Of a stretch of 64,000 nucleotides of DNA, positions 1 to 11,146 are shown in pieces. The DNA lies in the NCBI RefSeq assembly GCF_023159225.1, contig NC_063162.1, positions 91,039,880 to 91,103,879 of the forward strand. The letters run 5' to 3'. The position numbers and the translations under genes were made by a program. The stretch comes from Perognathus longimembris pacificus (taxonomy: Eukaryota > Chordata > Mammalia > Rodentia > Heteromyidae). Under the pieces are notes generated by a model. It was given only the letters and a program-made list of their open reading frames with translations. It did not search any database and was not told the DNA's origin. Position 1 is the stretch's first letter, and each line of letters opens with the position of its first letter.

Positions 1-745
1 TAGTACAACCACTCTGGAGAACAGTATGGAGGTTCCTCAAAAAACTCAGCATAGAGTTACCCTATGACCCAGCCATACCACTCTTAGGTATCCTGAACAG
101 CAGGATCTAGGATACCATAATGATACGTGCACATCCCTGTTTATCACTGTACAGTTCACAATAGCCAAAATATGGAAACAACCCAGATGCCCTACTACAG
201 ATGAATGGATCCAAAAAATGTGGTACATGTACACATGGAATACTACATAGCGATTAGAAATGATAAAATAATGGCATTCATAGGGAAAAGGTCAGATCTT
301 GAACAAATAATGTTGAAGGAGATAAGCCTAAAGCACAGAGAACAAAGGTGCATGGTCTCCCTGATATGTGGTGTGTGTGTGTGGGGGGGGGGGGGGAGAA
401 CAGTAGAGATCATGTCTGTAAAACAACAAAGTTCTCTTCAAATGGTATTTCCACATGTTTTGGTCAGCAACTTTACATTATGTCTCTAAAACCAAACAAT
501 TACTGAATAAGTATAAGAAGGTTTAAGGTAGACCTATCAGAGGTTCACAATAGCTCATCAGCTATGTATATAAGATGAGGCTAAGCAACATGAACTCCAA
601 GAGATGCAAACAGGAGGATTTTATCGTTGTCATTAGGTTTTATGTACTAGGTGAATTTCCTATAGTGTACCCCATGTGGTTACTGTATATGATTTTGGTA
701 TACTGGATATTGTATATATGCTTATCTGAACTAGGGAAGGGAAAG
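1..745 (+). mobile_element. L1 LINE 3' end (ORF2 C-terminus plus 3' UTR)
   Basis: The window opens inside a LINE-1. From base 3 the + strand reads in frame through the conserved end of ORF2, including a PYDPAIPLLG motif, and later MEYY and the SLICG ending near base 350. A TG/G-rich tract follows at 366-396, as is usual for L1 3' UTRs. Bases about 650-740 match the reverse complement of another L1 3' UTR at 8050-8240. The copy is cut by the window edge and no intact ORF2 is visible. It is an inactive remnant. Confidence 0.85.
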
Positions 746-1445
746 AAGAATAAGTGAGCCACTAGTGCCCAGCACCTTCCTGAATCTTTGTATTTACAAG
801 GGCCAGTGGAGAAATCTCCCCGAAAATAATAAAGAACTCAAATCCATCAGTAGCTATCACATGTTAATAGTTTTTCCATGAAAATTTATTCTTACATAAA
901 TGATCAGGTCAATAGCATCATATATTGGAATTTGAACAGAATAATAAGGATTAACATAGAATATTATCATGGTTTTATGATAATTAAATTATTTTATAAC
1001 TTGTATATATCTACTAAATAAGCCATTCATAAGGTAAAAAGACAATTTCTTCAGTGTTAGGTTTAAACAAAATCACTAATTTATTATTATATTTTACACT
1101 GTTATATCTTCACTTTATATTTGTGTGGTTTTATTCATCATTTTATTGCTTTAATAAAAGGATGAAAAAGATAGCAAGTTTTCATTATCAATCCCAAGCA
1201 CAATCATATCAAGTATCTAATACAAGAAAAAGAAGGAATATCTGGTTATCCTAGTGTCCATTTCTTTCCTTCTGTGTGCTTATGTGTGCTGCAGGTTTCT
1301 GGTACCTGACATATAACTATTTTAAGTTTTTATTACTGTCAGGATTTCAGTTAGACTTTTCTGTAATAGGTCTTGGAAGGAGACCAAGAAACAAAGAAAG
1401 GACAAAATGATTTGCTGTCTCCAGCTTCCAGGTGTCCTATAGCAA
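746..1445. other. Non-coding AT-rich stretch
   Basis: No gene, RNA gene or clear repeat was recognised. The longest open frame here (66 codons) is what AT-rich non-coding DNA gives by chance. Confidence 0.5.
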
Positions 1446-1830
1446 TCAACACAAAGCTGTGGACAGACTGTTTCCCTTTTGTAGCTCCAGTGCCCATAGC
1501 TGAGAACTCTTTCTTGGTCCCAGTACTGATGCCAACCCCTCTATCCTAGCCCCTGCCCTGTGGCCCTCTTTGTTTACCCAGGCACCTGTGAGCATGGCCC
1601 CTAAGCTATTTGCTCCCCCCGCCCCCTCCCCCATCAGCACCACTTCCTTGCCAGTCCCAGCAACAGATACTTGGGGACAGCTGTGTTTCCAGAGTGGCTT
1701 GCAGTGCATCTCACCCTGGCTGTCCCAGCACTTCATGCCTGGCAGCTTAGCCATGCTCTCAGTACCAACAGCGTGGATCTTTTGTGTTTCCAGGAGCTTT
1801 GAGCCAACCCAGAGGTTGAATTAGCAAATG
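1446..1830. other. G+C-rich non-coding patch
   Basis: About 380 bases are clearly richer in C and G than their surroundings, with a C-run at 1613-1632. Overlapping 84-102 codon frames are open on both strands, which is what C-rich DNA poor in TA produces. There is no recognisable protein, CpG cluster or splice-site arrangement. It may be an old repeat or a diverged conserved element. Confidence 0.35.
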
Positions 1831-2395
1831 GATTCCAGCCTTCTCTCTACCTCCTCCTTTCTTTTGTTTTCCTGGCTCTGGGAATAATAGCAGCAAGTAT
1901 TAATGTCTGGCTTTGTTCACATACTGCATTTTGCTTTTTTCAGTGTTCTCAACATATTTTCCACTAATCCTCTCTCCTTGAAACAGCTCCTGTGGTTTGT
2001 GTTTTCCTTACTACACTCTGATTGATATGGTAGGTGCTGTGTTTCTTCCAGGCATTTTTTCCCCCCATAGGAGTAAATGTCCATTAAAGAAGCATACTCA
2101 GATCAGTGTAGCTGGTGACAGAAAGTTAACCAGCTGAATATGCTGCGCAGTACATATTGTTGCATTATTTCCTATGTTTTTAAATATTCCTATTGTTCGT
2201 AGGCTCTGTACACAGAGTGCTAATTGCATTCTACAAGTAATGAATGTAGCATTCTTGGGAGTAATACTTATTTTCTTGCTAGTTCCAAATTAAATTTTGC
2301 ACACCAAATGTCCTGGGAATATGTCCACTCATCATTCCATCACCTAGGGTTTACATGTTAAGTTCTCAAACCTAAACATTAGGTTATTATATTTA
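1831..2395. other. Non-coding stretch
   Basis: No gene or recognisable repeat was seen in this AT-rich block. Confidence 0.45.
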
Positions 2396-2398
2396 AAC

Positions 2399-2503
2399 AG
2401 TGTGTGTGTGTATGTGTGTGTATGAGTGTGTGTGTATGTGTGAGAGAGTGAAAGTGAGAGAGAGAGAAAATAGAGAGAGAGGGAGAAAGAGAGAGAGAGA
2501 TTG
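2399..2503. repeat. (TG)n / (GA)n compound microsatellite
   Basis: An interrupted TG tract is followed directly by an interrupted GA tract. The 70-codon open frame over it is a by-product of the repeat. Confidence 0.9.
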
Positions 2504-2509
2504 CACCTT

Positions 2510-2726
2510 AGCAAGTGTGGCTTTGTCTGTAATCTTAGCTACTCAAGAGGCTAAGATCGGAGGATCACTGTTCAAAACAAGCCAGGGATTTGAGGTTCTT
2601 ATATCCAATTAATGACCTAAAAGCTAGAGGTGGAGCGGTGGCTCAAGGGAATGAGTGCTACCCTGGAGCATAGAACTCAAGGATAGCACCTAGGCCTTGA
2701 GTTCAAGATCCAGGACCAACACATCA
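2510..2726 (+). mobile_element. 7SL-like + Geo composite SINE
   Basis: The left part resembles 7SL RNA/B1/Alu (CTGTAATCTTAGCTACTCA, then an AGGCTAAGATCGGAGGATC-like stretch). The right part matches the Geo half of IDL-Geo (GTGGCTCAAGGG, then GCCTTGAGTTCAAG). It is diverged and has no clear poly-A tail or target duplication. Confidence 0.7.
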
Positions 2727-3486
2727 GTAGGTCATGAAGACTTCAAGGAGTCTAGAACTAGTCACTAAATGAATGAACGTTGAAGTAATTCAGAAAAGTA
2801 TTTGTTATTGTTCTTTCTTACTTTCAATCAAGATCTTCAGTTCCCTCTTCCAAGTGTTATCAAACCCGTGTTAGTGACTTTGGCTTTGGGAAGATATGTA
2901 CTAGAATTTGTAAAGTTTTGGATTTTATGCTGATGTAGCTTACCTGGCTCATCCTTGATGACACACCACCTTTTCTGAGAATGTCCAGGTGGTGTGGCTT
3001 GAGTGAGCACTGCAGTACCACTTGGATCATCTCACAGCAATAAGTTAAGACAAGTTCAGGAAATATAAAAACAATGCATTTCAGTTCTGCAGGTGCCAAG
3101 TGTCACAGGGGGCAACAATTCAGGGCTTTAATATAGAAAAATTGAGTCTTCATGACATTTGCTAGGCATCAATACATTGGACTCAAAGGCCTCTGAGTTA
3201 GATGCATTGATGCTCCTTTATAGTAGCAATTTACCATCAGCAAAGCAATATCATGATGTTAAGTCAATGCAGTTATTTTGAAGATTAAATCATATTTAGA
3301 ATATTAATAAGCAACAGTACTTTGGTTGAATATGGCAAATTGTAATTGCATATGGAACTTATTAAAAACCTTTAATGTAGCCACATTTAAATTTAACTAG
3401 CATTAGGGTTATTTTTTTAATTTAGGCTCTCCTCATTTAAAATTATTCTTTATCTATAAATTTTATCTATTATTCAAATTTAAGAA
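2727..3486. other. Non-coding stretch
   Basis: No gene seen. A 79-codon minus-strand frame at 2860-3099 has no recognisable protein features. Confidence 0.45.
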
Positions 3487-3735
3487 ATATTGCTGCCAGA
3501 TGTTGGAGGCTCACACACATAATCCTAGCTATTCAGGAGGCTGAGATCTGAGGATCGAAGTTCAAAGCCAACAAGGGCAGGAAAGTCTATGAGATCCTTA
3601 TCTCCAATTAATAACCAGAAAACCAGAAATGGTGCTGTGGCTCAAGTGGTAGAGTGCTAGTGTTGAACTGAAGAGCTCAGGGACAGTGCCCAGGCCCCCA
3701 GTTCAAGTCTTGCAACTTAAAAAAAAAAAAAAAGA
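3487..3735 (+). mobile_element. 7SL-like + Geo composite SINE
   Basis: A well-preserved copy. The 7SL-like left half carries CTATTCAGGAGGCTGAGATC. A joining segment with TCTTTATCTCCAATTAA-like sequence follows, then a Geo half with GTGGCTCAAGTGGTAGAGTG. The copy ends in an A-run at 3718-3733, so its orientation is +. Confidence 0.8.
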
Positions 3736-5069
3736 AAAACAGAAATATTGTTATGTTCAATTGACAATTCCTTGCTGAATCCAGGGCAAGTGGCCTATGG
3801 GAATAAGTGTTATTTTACTTAGGGTTTTATATGATAGTAAGAAACAACTCGCCAAATACCTGTGACTTAAAATACCAAACATTTAATTTATTGTTCTTGT
3901 TTCATTTCTTCACTAGTTTTTCTTTGAAGGTTGTGGCAGTGAAGCTTATTATCTGTAAGGAAGTTAAATAGAAAATTAGTATTATCTCAAATGGTAATTA
4001 AGCATTACTCATTCCCCCAGGGGAAATGTTCATAAGCATTTGGAAGGTCTCTCAGTGACAACTGTCCACTCTTTTGGGAATAACGCACCTCACTTCCACT
4101 CCATCTCATTATCAGCTAGAGCTAGACATAGGATTTGTCTGACCATAAGAAGTCAGGAGTTATAATCTTACCATGCGTTCAGAAAGGCAGACAGGTGGAA
4201 ATGTTTGGGTAAATGCAATGATCATCACAGAGGTAGGGGTCTGCATTCTCTTGGACCACAGAGACCAGAGTACATAGAATATAAATAATTTCCTGGATAG
4301 CTTTCAGTTAGGAAATACATCTCTTTACACATATGTATTAAAAACTTAACAGCACTGTGGTGAACTAAGAGATGAGGTATTTAGGAAGGAGATTATTAGT
4401 GATTCATGGATTGAATTAGTACCCCTGTAAGAAGAGGACAGAGAATGAGTTACCTCTCCACCTATGAAGACACAGCAAGAAGACAACTTTCTATAAATCA
4501 GGAAAACAGAGCCTTGCCAAGAACCTGACCCAGATTGCTCCCTGATCTTCAACTTCCAAAGTGTTAGGAATAAACCCTTATTATTTAAGTCACTTATGTA
4601 TGGTGTATTCATATAGCAACTTTAGCTATTTCTCTTCTCTCTTTTTCTGTGTGTGCATACACACTCACATGTTCATATGCATGTGCGTGCATATCTGTGT
4701 GTCTGTGAATGTAGGCAGTTCCCTCTGCTTTGGTGTAGAACTAATAGGCTGTGGAATTTAAATGTTACTTGTTGGCAATGCTTTTAAAGCTTTCACACTG
4801 TGGTTGACATTTTATAAAATAAGTCATTCACATAAACTGTGTAGATGCTGTATTTCAAATAGTTTTGCAAACTACTTAGAAAATCTTCATGCACTGTCAT
4901 TGATTTGTTGCAAATGACTTTCACTCTACCGACACTGTCTCTTTCTCAGTTTTCAAGGGAAAATTAATGGATATTTTTCATAATTTATTACTGTCTATGT
5001 TACAAATATGTCTAACTAATTTACTTTAGGTTTTCAAACTGTTTGGAGATGAACATCTTTTTGCATCAT
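3736..5069. other. Non-coding stretch
   Basis: No gene or confident repeat is visible. A loose CA/TG-rich patch lies near 4645-4705. Short open frames at 4346-4612 and 4561-4761 lack any coding signature. Confidence 0.45.
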
Positions 5070-5310
5070 TTTTTGTTTGGTATGTGTGTTTGTGCTGACA
5101 TTGGGAATTGAACTCAAGGACTTGTGCTCTTGCTTGGCTGTTTCTCCCTTGCTCAAGTCTGGTATTTTACCATTTGAGCCACACCCTCATTCTGGCTTTT
5201 TGTTGGTAAATTGGAGATAAATGTTTCACAGACATTCCTGCTTCAAACCACCACTATCAGATCTCAATTTCCCGAGTAGCTAGTGCCTGGCTTCTGTATA
5301 CTACTTTTTT
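5070..5310 (-). mobile_element. 7SL-like + Geo composite SINE, minus strand
   Basis: Reading right to left, a 7SL-like half (TAGCTACTCGGG on the minus strand) leads into a Geo half (GTGTGGCTCAAATGG, then TTGAGTTCAATTCC). It is moderately diverged. Confidence 0.7.
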
Positions 5311-7621
5311 TTTCCCCCAGAAAGAATCTTTATAAGTTCATTCTTTACTTTTTTTAAAAACACATTAACCCAAGTCCCTCAAACCCAATCCATTGACATT
5401 TTTGTTTTTCTCACTTGGATTCTCTCAAAGCTTCCATATAATATTTTAGTAATAGTCTGAATAGATTTGAGTCTAGAAGACTAATCTTCCCTTTATGTTA
5501 CATTTGGAGCTTATTTATTTTATTATTTTATCTTTTTTCAATTTGATGCCATGATTTTAATAGTATTCCATGTATATCACAGCTATATGTTCATATAGCC
5601 TAACAATAATTTACTTGAATTTCTTAACTGTTAATACTTCAGGTTTTGGGGATTCATTCTATATTAAAAGTTTCCATAACCTTTTCAAATATTGTTGGTG
5701 ATGAATACCTCATCTGACTTACATTGGAAAACCCAGAGAACATTCTGATTAACAAGTTTTTTAGCATGTAAGGCATTGTGGGAAGACCATACAAGGAAAT
5801 GAGGAAGGACAACCTACCTCTGAGACCAGCAAACCCAACTTAGAGCTGGCATGATTGAAATACGGGTGTCACATGGCTCTGGGAAGTTGGTGACAATTTC
5901 ACAATCGTCCCTGCGGAATTGCTACTCAGATGTTCCCCACATGTGATTCTCAATGTTATGGTGAAGAGCCTTAACTCAGAAGCTACATTTTGGAGGTTTT
6001 GTTTCTATTTTTTGTCTTCTCGGCAGTATGCTGTTGGGTAAATTAACTAATGTCCCTATAATATAGTTTCTGTAACTATAAAATGTTGACAATAAGATCA
6101 CCTAACCCATACCATTGCTGTGAGAATTAGAAGTGGCAGGTATAAAGTATATAAAAAATTCCCTAGCACAGAGGATTTCCAGAAACAGCTATTGTTAATT
6201 ATTTTTTAATAAAAGGGTAACCTACATGAGACAATCCCTTTGTAAGCATAATTTCCAGTTTTACTTGATAGAGTTATATAGATTTACAATTGACAATCTT
6301 TCCTTTTTAAGCATAATTTCCCATTTTACATGATAGAGTTATATAGATTTACAATTGTATCAAAACAGTACAGGTTGGTCATCCCTAATCTGAAGAACTG
6401 AAGTGCAAAATATTGCAAGACCTCATTTTTTTTAGCACCATCGTAACACCACAAGTGGAAAATTCTACACTAAGCATTTTTCCTTCTAAAAAATAAAGAT
6501 AGACAATCTCTTTTTTCCAGATTTCTAATTTTTCTTCTCTTTATTTTCTGTTACCATTTTTTGTTAGCAGTGCTTTAAAAGTATTCAAGCAATGTTACTT
6601 CATTTTGTTCATTCTCTTCTATTTACAATAAAGTAGGTCACTTTCTTTTCAGTTATCTTAATAGACAAAATGTATTGGAAGAAATATTTCTGTTTCTTAC
6701 ATGGACTTTGTAAGTACCACCACATTTGGGGGGCTTTTTTATGATTACATACAATTTCTTTTCAGTTTGTATCTCCTTAGTCGATCTAATTGGAATACTC
6801 ACTTCAGATATTGTTCAAAGAAGATGTGGTTTTGAAAAATACATCTTGAAATGTGGTCTTCTATAAACTTATGGTGGATAAGCGGCTGAAATATTGATAG
6901 AATTTAAATTGCTTATTTCTGAGCCCTCATTATAGCAAGTTGCAGCGCTCTGATTAAGTAACCATGTCTTGGTAGTACAGATTTAATTTCTGAAATACTA
7001 ATACTGTTTTTCTTTACAATCTTGTCTGGAGGAGGGAGAGTATTGTGAGTTCTACACTCAGGAATAGAGAGGAAAAGGTCTCTGTGAATCATAATTGAAA
7101 GTCCTTTCCATCTACTTGGCTTCTAAGTTCAAGTTGCAAGGGTTTTGGTCCTAGGACTTGAATTTAACTGTGTAATTTAAATGCTGTACACCCTTATTAT
7201 AAATGTGACTGGAATGTAAAAAAGAATATAAAATACTGTTGAATACAGGTACTTTGTCAGGTTCCTTTGAATAACATTTCCTTGAATGACTATCTCTCAT
7301 AAGGTTATTTAAAAGATAACATTTTAATGGATACAAGGCAGGGTGTGCAAGGAGGAATGATAATGTTTTTCCTAATGTTTAATCAATTAGTCCTGCAAAA
7401 CTACGCCTTCTGGAAAGACCAACCTTTGTAGTTAAGACTTGCTTAACCAGTGAAACTATTTCACTATAAACCACAGATTCTTGTATTTCTCTCACATCTC
7501 TAGCATATGAGTATCTGAATCATAATATTTCCCTCTCTGCAGAACATTCTTATGACCCTATATTAAAGAAATAGCACTAAGAAAATCATGCAGATATAGG
7601 CATCAGAAGTTGGTAGAGTCA
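5311..7621. other. Non-coding AT-rich stretch
   Basis: No gene is visible. A faint resemblance to antisense L1 ORF2 sequence occurs around 5560-5720 but is too diverged to call. It contains the short tandem duplication listed at 6243-6357. Confidence 0.45.
6243..6357. repeat. Tandem duplication, about 65-bp period
   Basis: Two adjacent copies begin with TAAGCATAATTTCC and share GATAGAGTTATATAGATTTA. They start at 6243 and 6308 and differ at only a few bases, so the duplication is fairly recent. Confidence 0.85.
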
Positions 7622-7827
7622 CTAGATACCAGTGGCTCACACCTGTAATTCTAGCAACGAGGGAGACTGAGGTCTGGGAAGTATGTTTCAAAGGAAGGAA
7701 AGTCCATAAGGTTCTTATGTCCACCAGGAAAGAAATAAAAGCTGAAAGTGAAGCTGTGGTTCAAGGGATTGTTGAGTGAAAAAAGCCCAGAAACAGCATG
7801 CAGGCCCTGAGTTCAAGCCCCAGGACC

Positions 7828-7828
<1 letters not shown>
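7622..7828 (+). mobile_element. 7SL-like + Geo composite SINE
   Basis: A 7SL-like left part (GTGGCTCACACCTGTAATTC) is joined to a Geo-like right part ending CCTGAGTTCAAGCCCCAGGA. The tail has become the (CA)n tract that follows, a common way for SINE tails to seed microsatellites. Confidence 0.7.

Positions 7829-7875
<47 letters not shown>
7829..7875. repeat. (CA)n microsatellite
   Basis: About 23 uninterrupted CA units grow directly out of the 3' end of the preceding SINE. Confidence 0.95.
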
Positions 7876-7877
<2 letters not shown>

Positions 7878-8049
7878 TTCATAAATTGAGTATGAGGTTT
7901 ATAGAGTTCTCTTCTCCTAATTTTTTCTCTTACAGAAAATTATGTGGCAAGAGTGAAATCAAACGGAGTGTTTGAAAGTGCTATAGATGGGAGAATTGCT
8001 TTAAAGTGGTAGTAAGCTTAGGTAGAGAGCAGATGTAGGATTGCCATGT
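7876..8049. other. Short non-coding spacer
   Basis: Nothing recognised. Confidence 0.4.
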
Positions 8050-8245
8050 ACTTTTTTTATATTAAATTTTATTGACAAGGTGTTGTGCAAAGAGAGTACA
8101 TTTACATAATAAAGCAGTGAATACATTTCTTGTGATATCTTACGCCCTCATTTTTCTTTCCCTTCCCTAGATCAGGTAGGCATATATACAATATCCAGTG
8201 TACCAAAATCATATACAGTAATCATGTAGGGTATGCCACTTTTTT
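8050..8245 (-). mobile_element. L1 3' UTR fragment, minus strand
   Basis: The reverse complement contains GTATATGATTTTGGTACACT, AGGGAAGGGAAAG and an AATAAAATTT end. It matches the 3' UTR of the L1 at 600-745, so this is the 3' end of a related L1 inserted in the opposite direction. Confidence 0.75.
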
Positions 8246-8939
8246 GAGCATAGTTGGGGCTTACAGTCATGTACTGCAGCTGCCAACATCCAAAATTAGG
8301 CCTTAGATTGGCTGCTGTCAATCTCAGAGATTTTCCAGATCATTATGATACAGAGAAAGAGAGCTTGGAAGTTAAGATTCGATTATTCCACTGTGGGGGA
8401 ACAACACCTAAGCAGCTAAGGAGGTAAATGAGGACATGAAGAAGTGGGAATGGTACTAAAAGTTAGGTATTGACGGTTTCAGAGTTGAAGAATTGTTGAC
8501 ACTACAGATTACAGAGAGGTAGGGAAGTGGGTTGGGTGAGAACGAGAGCTAAAAATAAGTTTTGGACAGTTTTTTTCCCCTCCAGATAAACTTTAGAATT
8601 ATTTTGATGTATTAGATTCCTATTTGTGCAATAATCACACATCTAGAGGATTAGAGCAGTCACAATGTATTCATTCACTCTTCTGCAGGAAGTCAGGCAC
8701 AATAAGGGTTGGTTCTCTTTTAAAGGTACCATTAGGCCTAAATCAGTCCATTGGGCTGAATTCTCCTCATAGAGTTCAGTTCATTAGTTTCATGCAATTG
8801 TAAGACAGAAATCCCTGCTTCCTTTTTACTTACAGACAAGGGCCACAAGAAATTTAAGACTGAGTACCATAGAGCCTTTTCCTTTTCCCCTTACACCCAT
8901 TCTTTCACTCCATCCTTCTCCCCTGCTATCAACTAATTT
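8246..8939. other. Non-coding stretch
   Basis: No gene or confident repeat seen. Confidence 0.4.
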
Positions 8940-9220
8940 GTTCTCCACTTCCATAATTTTTCCATGTAGATTATATTATGGAAAAGAAACCATATGGCAT
9001 TCCACATACCATAATGCCTGAGATATATTCACATTGTTGTGCAAACCTAAAGTTTGTTCCTTTTTATTGCTGAGTAATCGTTTGGACATCCATGTAGTAA
9101 GTTACTCACTGAAGGGCTTTTGGGTTGTTTCCATTTAGGGGCTGTTGCAAAAAAAAAAAAAAAATCTTACCTGCTATGAACAATTGTGTAAAGGTTTTTG
9201 TAGAAACAGAAGTTTTTGCT
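8940..9220 (-). mobile_element. Old L1 ORF2-end fragment, minus strand, left of the LTR insertion
   Basis: The sequence follows the antisense pattern of the L1 ORF2 end: a TTATTGCTGAGTAATC motif, then GGTTGTTTCCATTTAGGGGC and CTATGAACAATTGTGTAAAG. It is interrupted at 9220 by a solo LTR and resumes at 9711. Confidence 0.75.
9217..9220. repeat. Target-site duplication TGCT (left)
   Basis: TGCT immediately precedes the LTR and is repeated at 9707-9710 directly after it. A 4-bp duplication is usual for gammaretrovirus-like (class I) ERVs. Confidence 0.8.
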
Positions 9221-9706
9221 TGTTGTAGGGGGTACAGCTGATGCCATTTTGATTAGAGAAACATAGTAGGAAATGCTGGGGTGGGGGAGAAGATTAGGTT
9301 AACCTAACCCCATAATTCTGCTTCTGTAAATGGCTTGCTTAACTTGTTTGTTGCTTGCTCTACCCCCTGTGCCAACCTCCTACATCTGTGCCACGTTTGC
9401 TTGTTGCTTGCTACTTGCTCTATCCCCTGCCTCAACCCCCTACATCTGTGCTATGCTTTTACCTTTATAAACCCCGATTTGAGGCCTGCTCGGGGTCATG
9501 GTGGCAGCTACAGAGTCTGTGCTGTGTCCCTGGCTGGTCAGCCCGCTTTTGGGTGCCATAGTTTCAGCTCCCGAGTCTGTGCTACATCCCCGGCTGGGCA
9601 GTTTTGCTTTTTGCTTCCCCAATAAACCCATCTTTTTGCTTGAGACTGTATCTCAGTGGTGGACTCTGGGGGAGACGTGGAACCTCCCCCCTGCCACCCC
9701 CCAACA
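9221..9706 (+). mobile_element. Solo LTR, ERV1-like, 486 bp
   Basis: This is a complete solo LTR. It starts TGTTG and ends CAACA (matching inverted ends) and is flanked by TGCT on both sides. It has a TATA box (TTTATAAA, 9464-9471) and a polyadenylation signal AATAAA (9621-9626), giving + orientation. The U3 part contains a tandem duplication of about 60 bp (CTTGCTCTA.CCCC at 9354 and 9414). The transcribed part contains a second one of about 61 bp (CAGCT...GAGTCTGTGCT at 9504 and 9565). No internal retroviral sequence remains, so the provirus was removed by LTR-LTR recombination. Small open frames across it are not genes. Confidence 0.85.
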
Positions 9707-9710
9707 TGCT
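9707..9710. repeat. Target-site duplication TGCT (right)
   Basis: Partner of 9217-9220. Confidence 0.8.
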
Positions 9711-9835
9711 TATCTGGGATAAATGCCTAGCAGTGGAATGCTGGGCCATCTGGCAATCATGGGTTTGGTGTTTTGATTTTATGTTGTTGTTTTTTGTTTT
9801 TAATAAATAAACTGGGTAAGGTTAACCTTTGAGGT
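9711..9835 (-). mobile_element. Old L1 fragment, minus strand, right of the LTR insertion
   Basis: The sequence GGATAAATGCCTAGCAGTGG followed by AATGCTGGGCCATCTGG is the usual antisense L1 continuation of 8940-9220, which shows the LTR landed inside this L1. Confidence 0.7.
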
Positions 9836-10001
9836 TAAGTATTTTATCCCTATTTGGAAAGTAGATGAGAGGAGTGTCTGGGATTTAGAGATGGTACACT
9901 TGGAGTTCAATCTGGCATTGACTTTCTCAGCTATGACATGAGGCAAACTTTTTAGTCCTAATGTGGTTCTCATTTATCTCATAGGTGAACTACTCTAACT
10001 T

Positions 10002-10248
10002 TTTTTTGTTGTTTTTAGTACTGGGCATGAGGCTTGAACTCAGGGCTTGGATGCTGTCCTGCACATTTTTCCTCATGGCTAATGCTCTACCATTTAAGCC
10101 ACAGCTCTACTTCCAGCTTCTTGGTGGTTATTAGGAGCTAAGAGTCTTCTGGTCTTTCCTGCTCCAGACTAGCTTTGAATGGCCATCCACAGATCTCATC
10201 AGGAGTCTGAATAATTAAGATCACAGGCACCAGCCACCCAGCCTAACT
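10002..10248 (-). mobile_element. 7SL-like + Geo composite SINE, minus strand
   Basis: Read on the minus strand, a diverged 7SL-like part precedes a Geo half (GTGGCTTAAATGGTAGAGC). A T-run on the + strand at 10004-10010 marks the old poly-A tail. Confidence 0.7.
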
Positions 10249-10261
10249 TAACTTTTCTTTT

Positions 10262-10370
10262 TTAATGTAATGTTTTCCAACTCTATTGAAGTATAAATAG
10301 CAGAAATCGCTATATGTAAGTTACGTACATGTTCTGATATACATATACATTGTGAAAAGAAACGAATTTA
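10262..10370 (-). mobile_element. Ancient L1 3' UTR fragment (probable)
   Basis: CTCTATTGAAGTATAAATAG and the following ATATGTAAGTTACGTAC resemble the antisense 3' UTR of old mammalian L1M families. It is diverged, so the call is tentative. Confidence 0.4.
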
Positions 10371-10918
10371 TAAATAAATGGCAATATATTTAAAAACTGA
10401 AAAATATGATTCAAGAAAACATGCTATACATAAACAATATATATTACAAATCCTCATCAAATTCAATATTGTAATTGATTATAGTACCTATGCTGTCAGA
10501 CAGGAACCACAGCACAGAGGCCCAAAGTGAGGGTACATTATTGAGGACTTGTGAAATCAGCTGGAGATTCTGACTCCATCAATGACCTTTGACTTTTAGT
10601 GTTTTCTTGTGGCTTACAATGGAAAGAGTCCTATCAGAATTCCAGCTGAATCTTTGCTATGTTCGAAAGGGCTCTAAAGCTATTGATTTAAAACTGCTTC
10701 ATCTTTACCATCAGCAAACTTATTAGCATTAGATTTTCTCATCAGGGCCAAGAGTCATATTAAAATGCTATTAATTCTTCCAAAAAAAAAGATGAGAAGG
10801 AAAAGTCTCATTTCAAGATTAAAGGCAATGCCAATATTCTGATGAGAAGCTTCCAAGTTATCTAAAGTGTTTACTAGTGCCAGAGCTATTAACAAAAATT
10901 ATTCTATGAAAATAAATA
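10371..10918. other. Non-coding stretch
   Basis: No gene or confident repeat. Confidence 0.4.
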
Positions 10919-11108
10919 GGGCTGGGGATATGGCCTAGTGGCAAGAGTGCCTGCCTCATATACATGAGGCCCTGGGTTCAATTCCCCAGCACCACATATA
11001 CAGAAAATGGCCAGAAGTGGCGCTGTGGCTCAAGTGGCAGAGTGCTAGCCTTGAGTAAAAAGAAGCCAGGGACAGTGCTCAGGCCCTGAGTCCAAGCCCC
11101 AGGACAGG
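10919..11108 (+). mobile_element. IDL-Geo SINE
   Basis: A near-complete geomyoid SINE. The tRNA-derived left half keeps both RNA polymerase III promoter boxes: box A TGGCCTAGTGG (10931-10941) and box B GGTTCAATTCC (10975-10985). The right (Geo) half begins about 11010 with GCCAGAAGTGGCGCTGTGGC and ends near CCAAGCCCCAGGACAGGC. The A-rich tail has become an AAAT repeat. Confidence 0.9.
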
Positions 11109-11114
11109 CAAAAA

Positions 11115-11145
<31 letters not shown>

Positions 11146-11146
11146 A
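11109..11146. repeat. (AAAT)n tail microsatellite
   Basis: Tetranucleotide repeat grown from the IDL-Geo tail. Confidence 0.9.

Noticed and set aside
9335..9810. Several frames of 63-96 codons
   Set aside because: They fall in the solo LTR 9221-9706 and its L1 flank; an LTR does not encode these.
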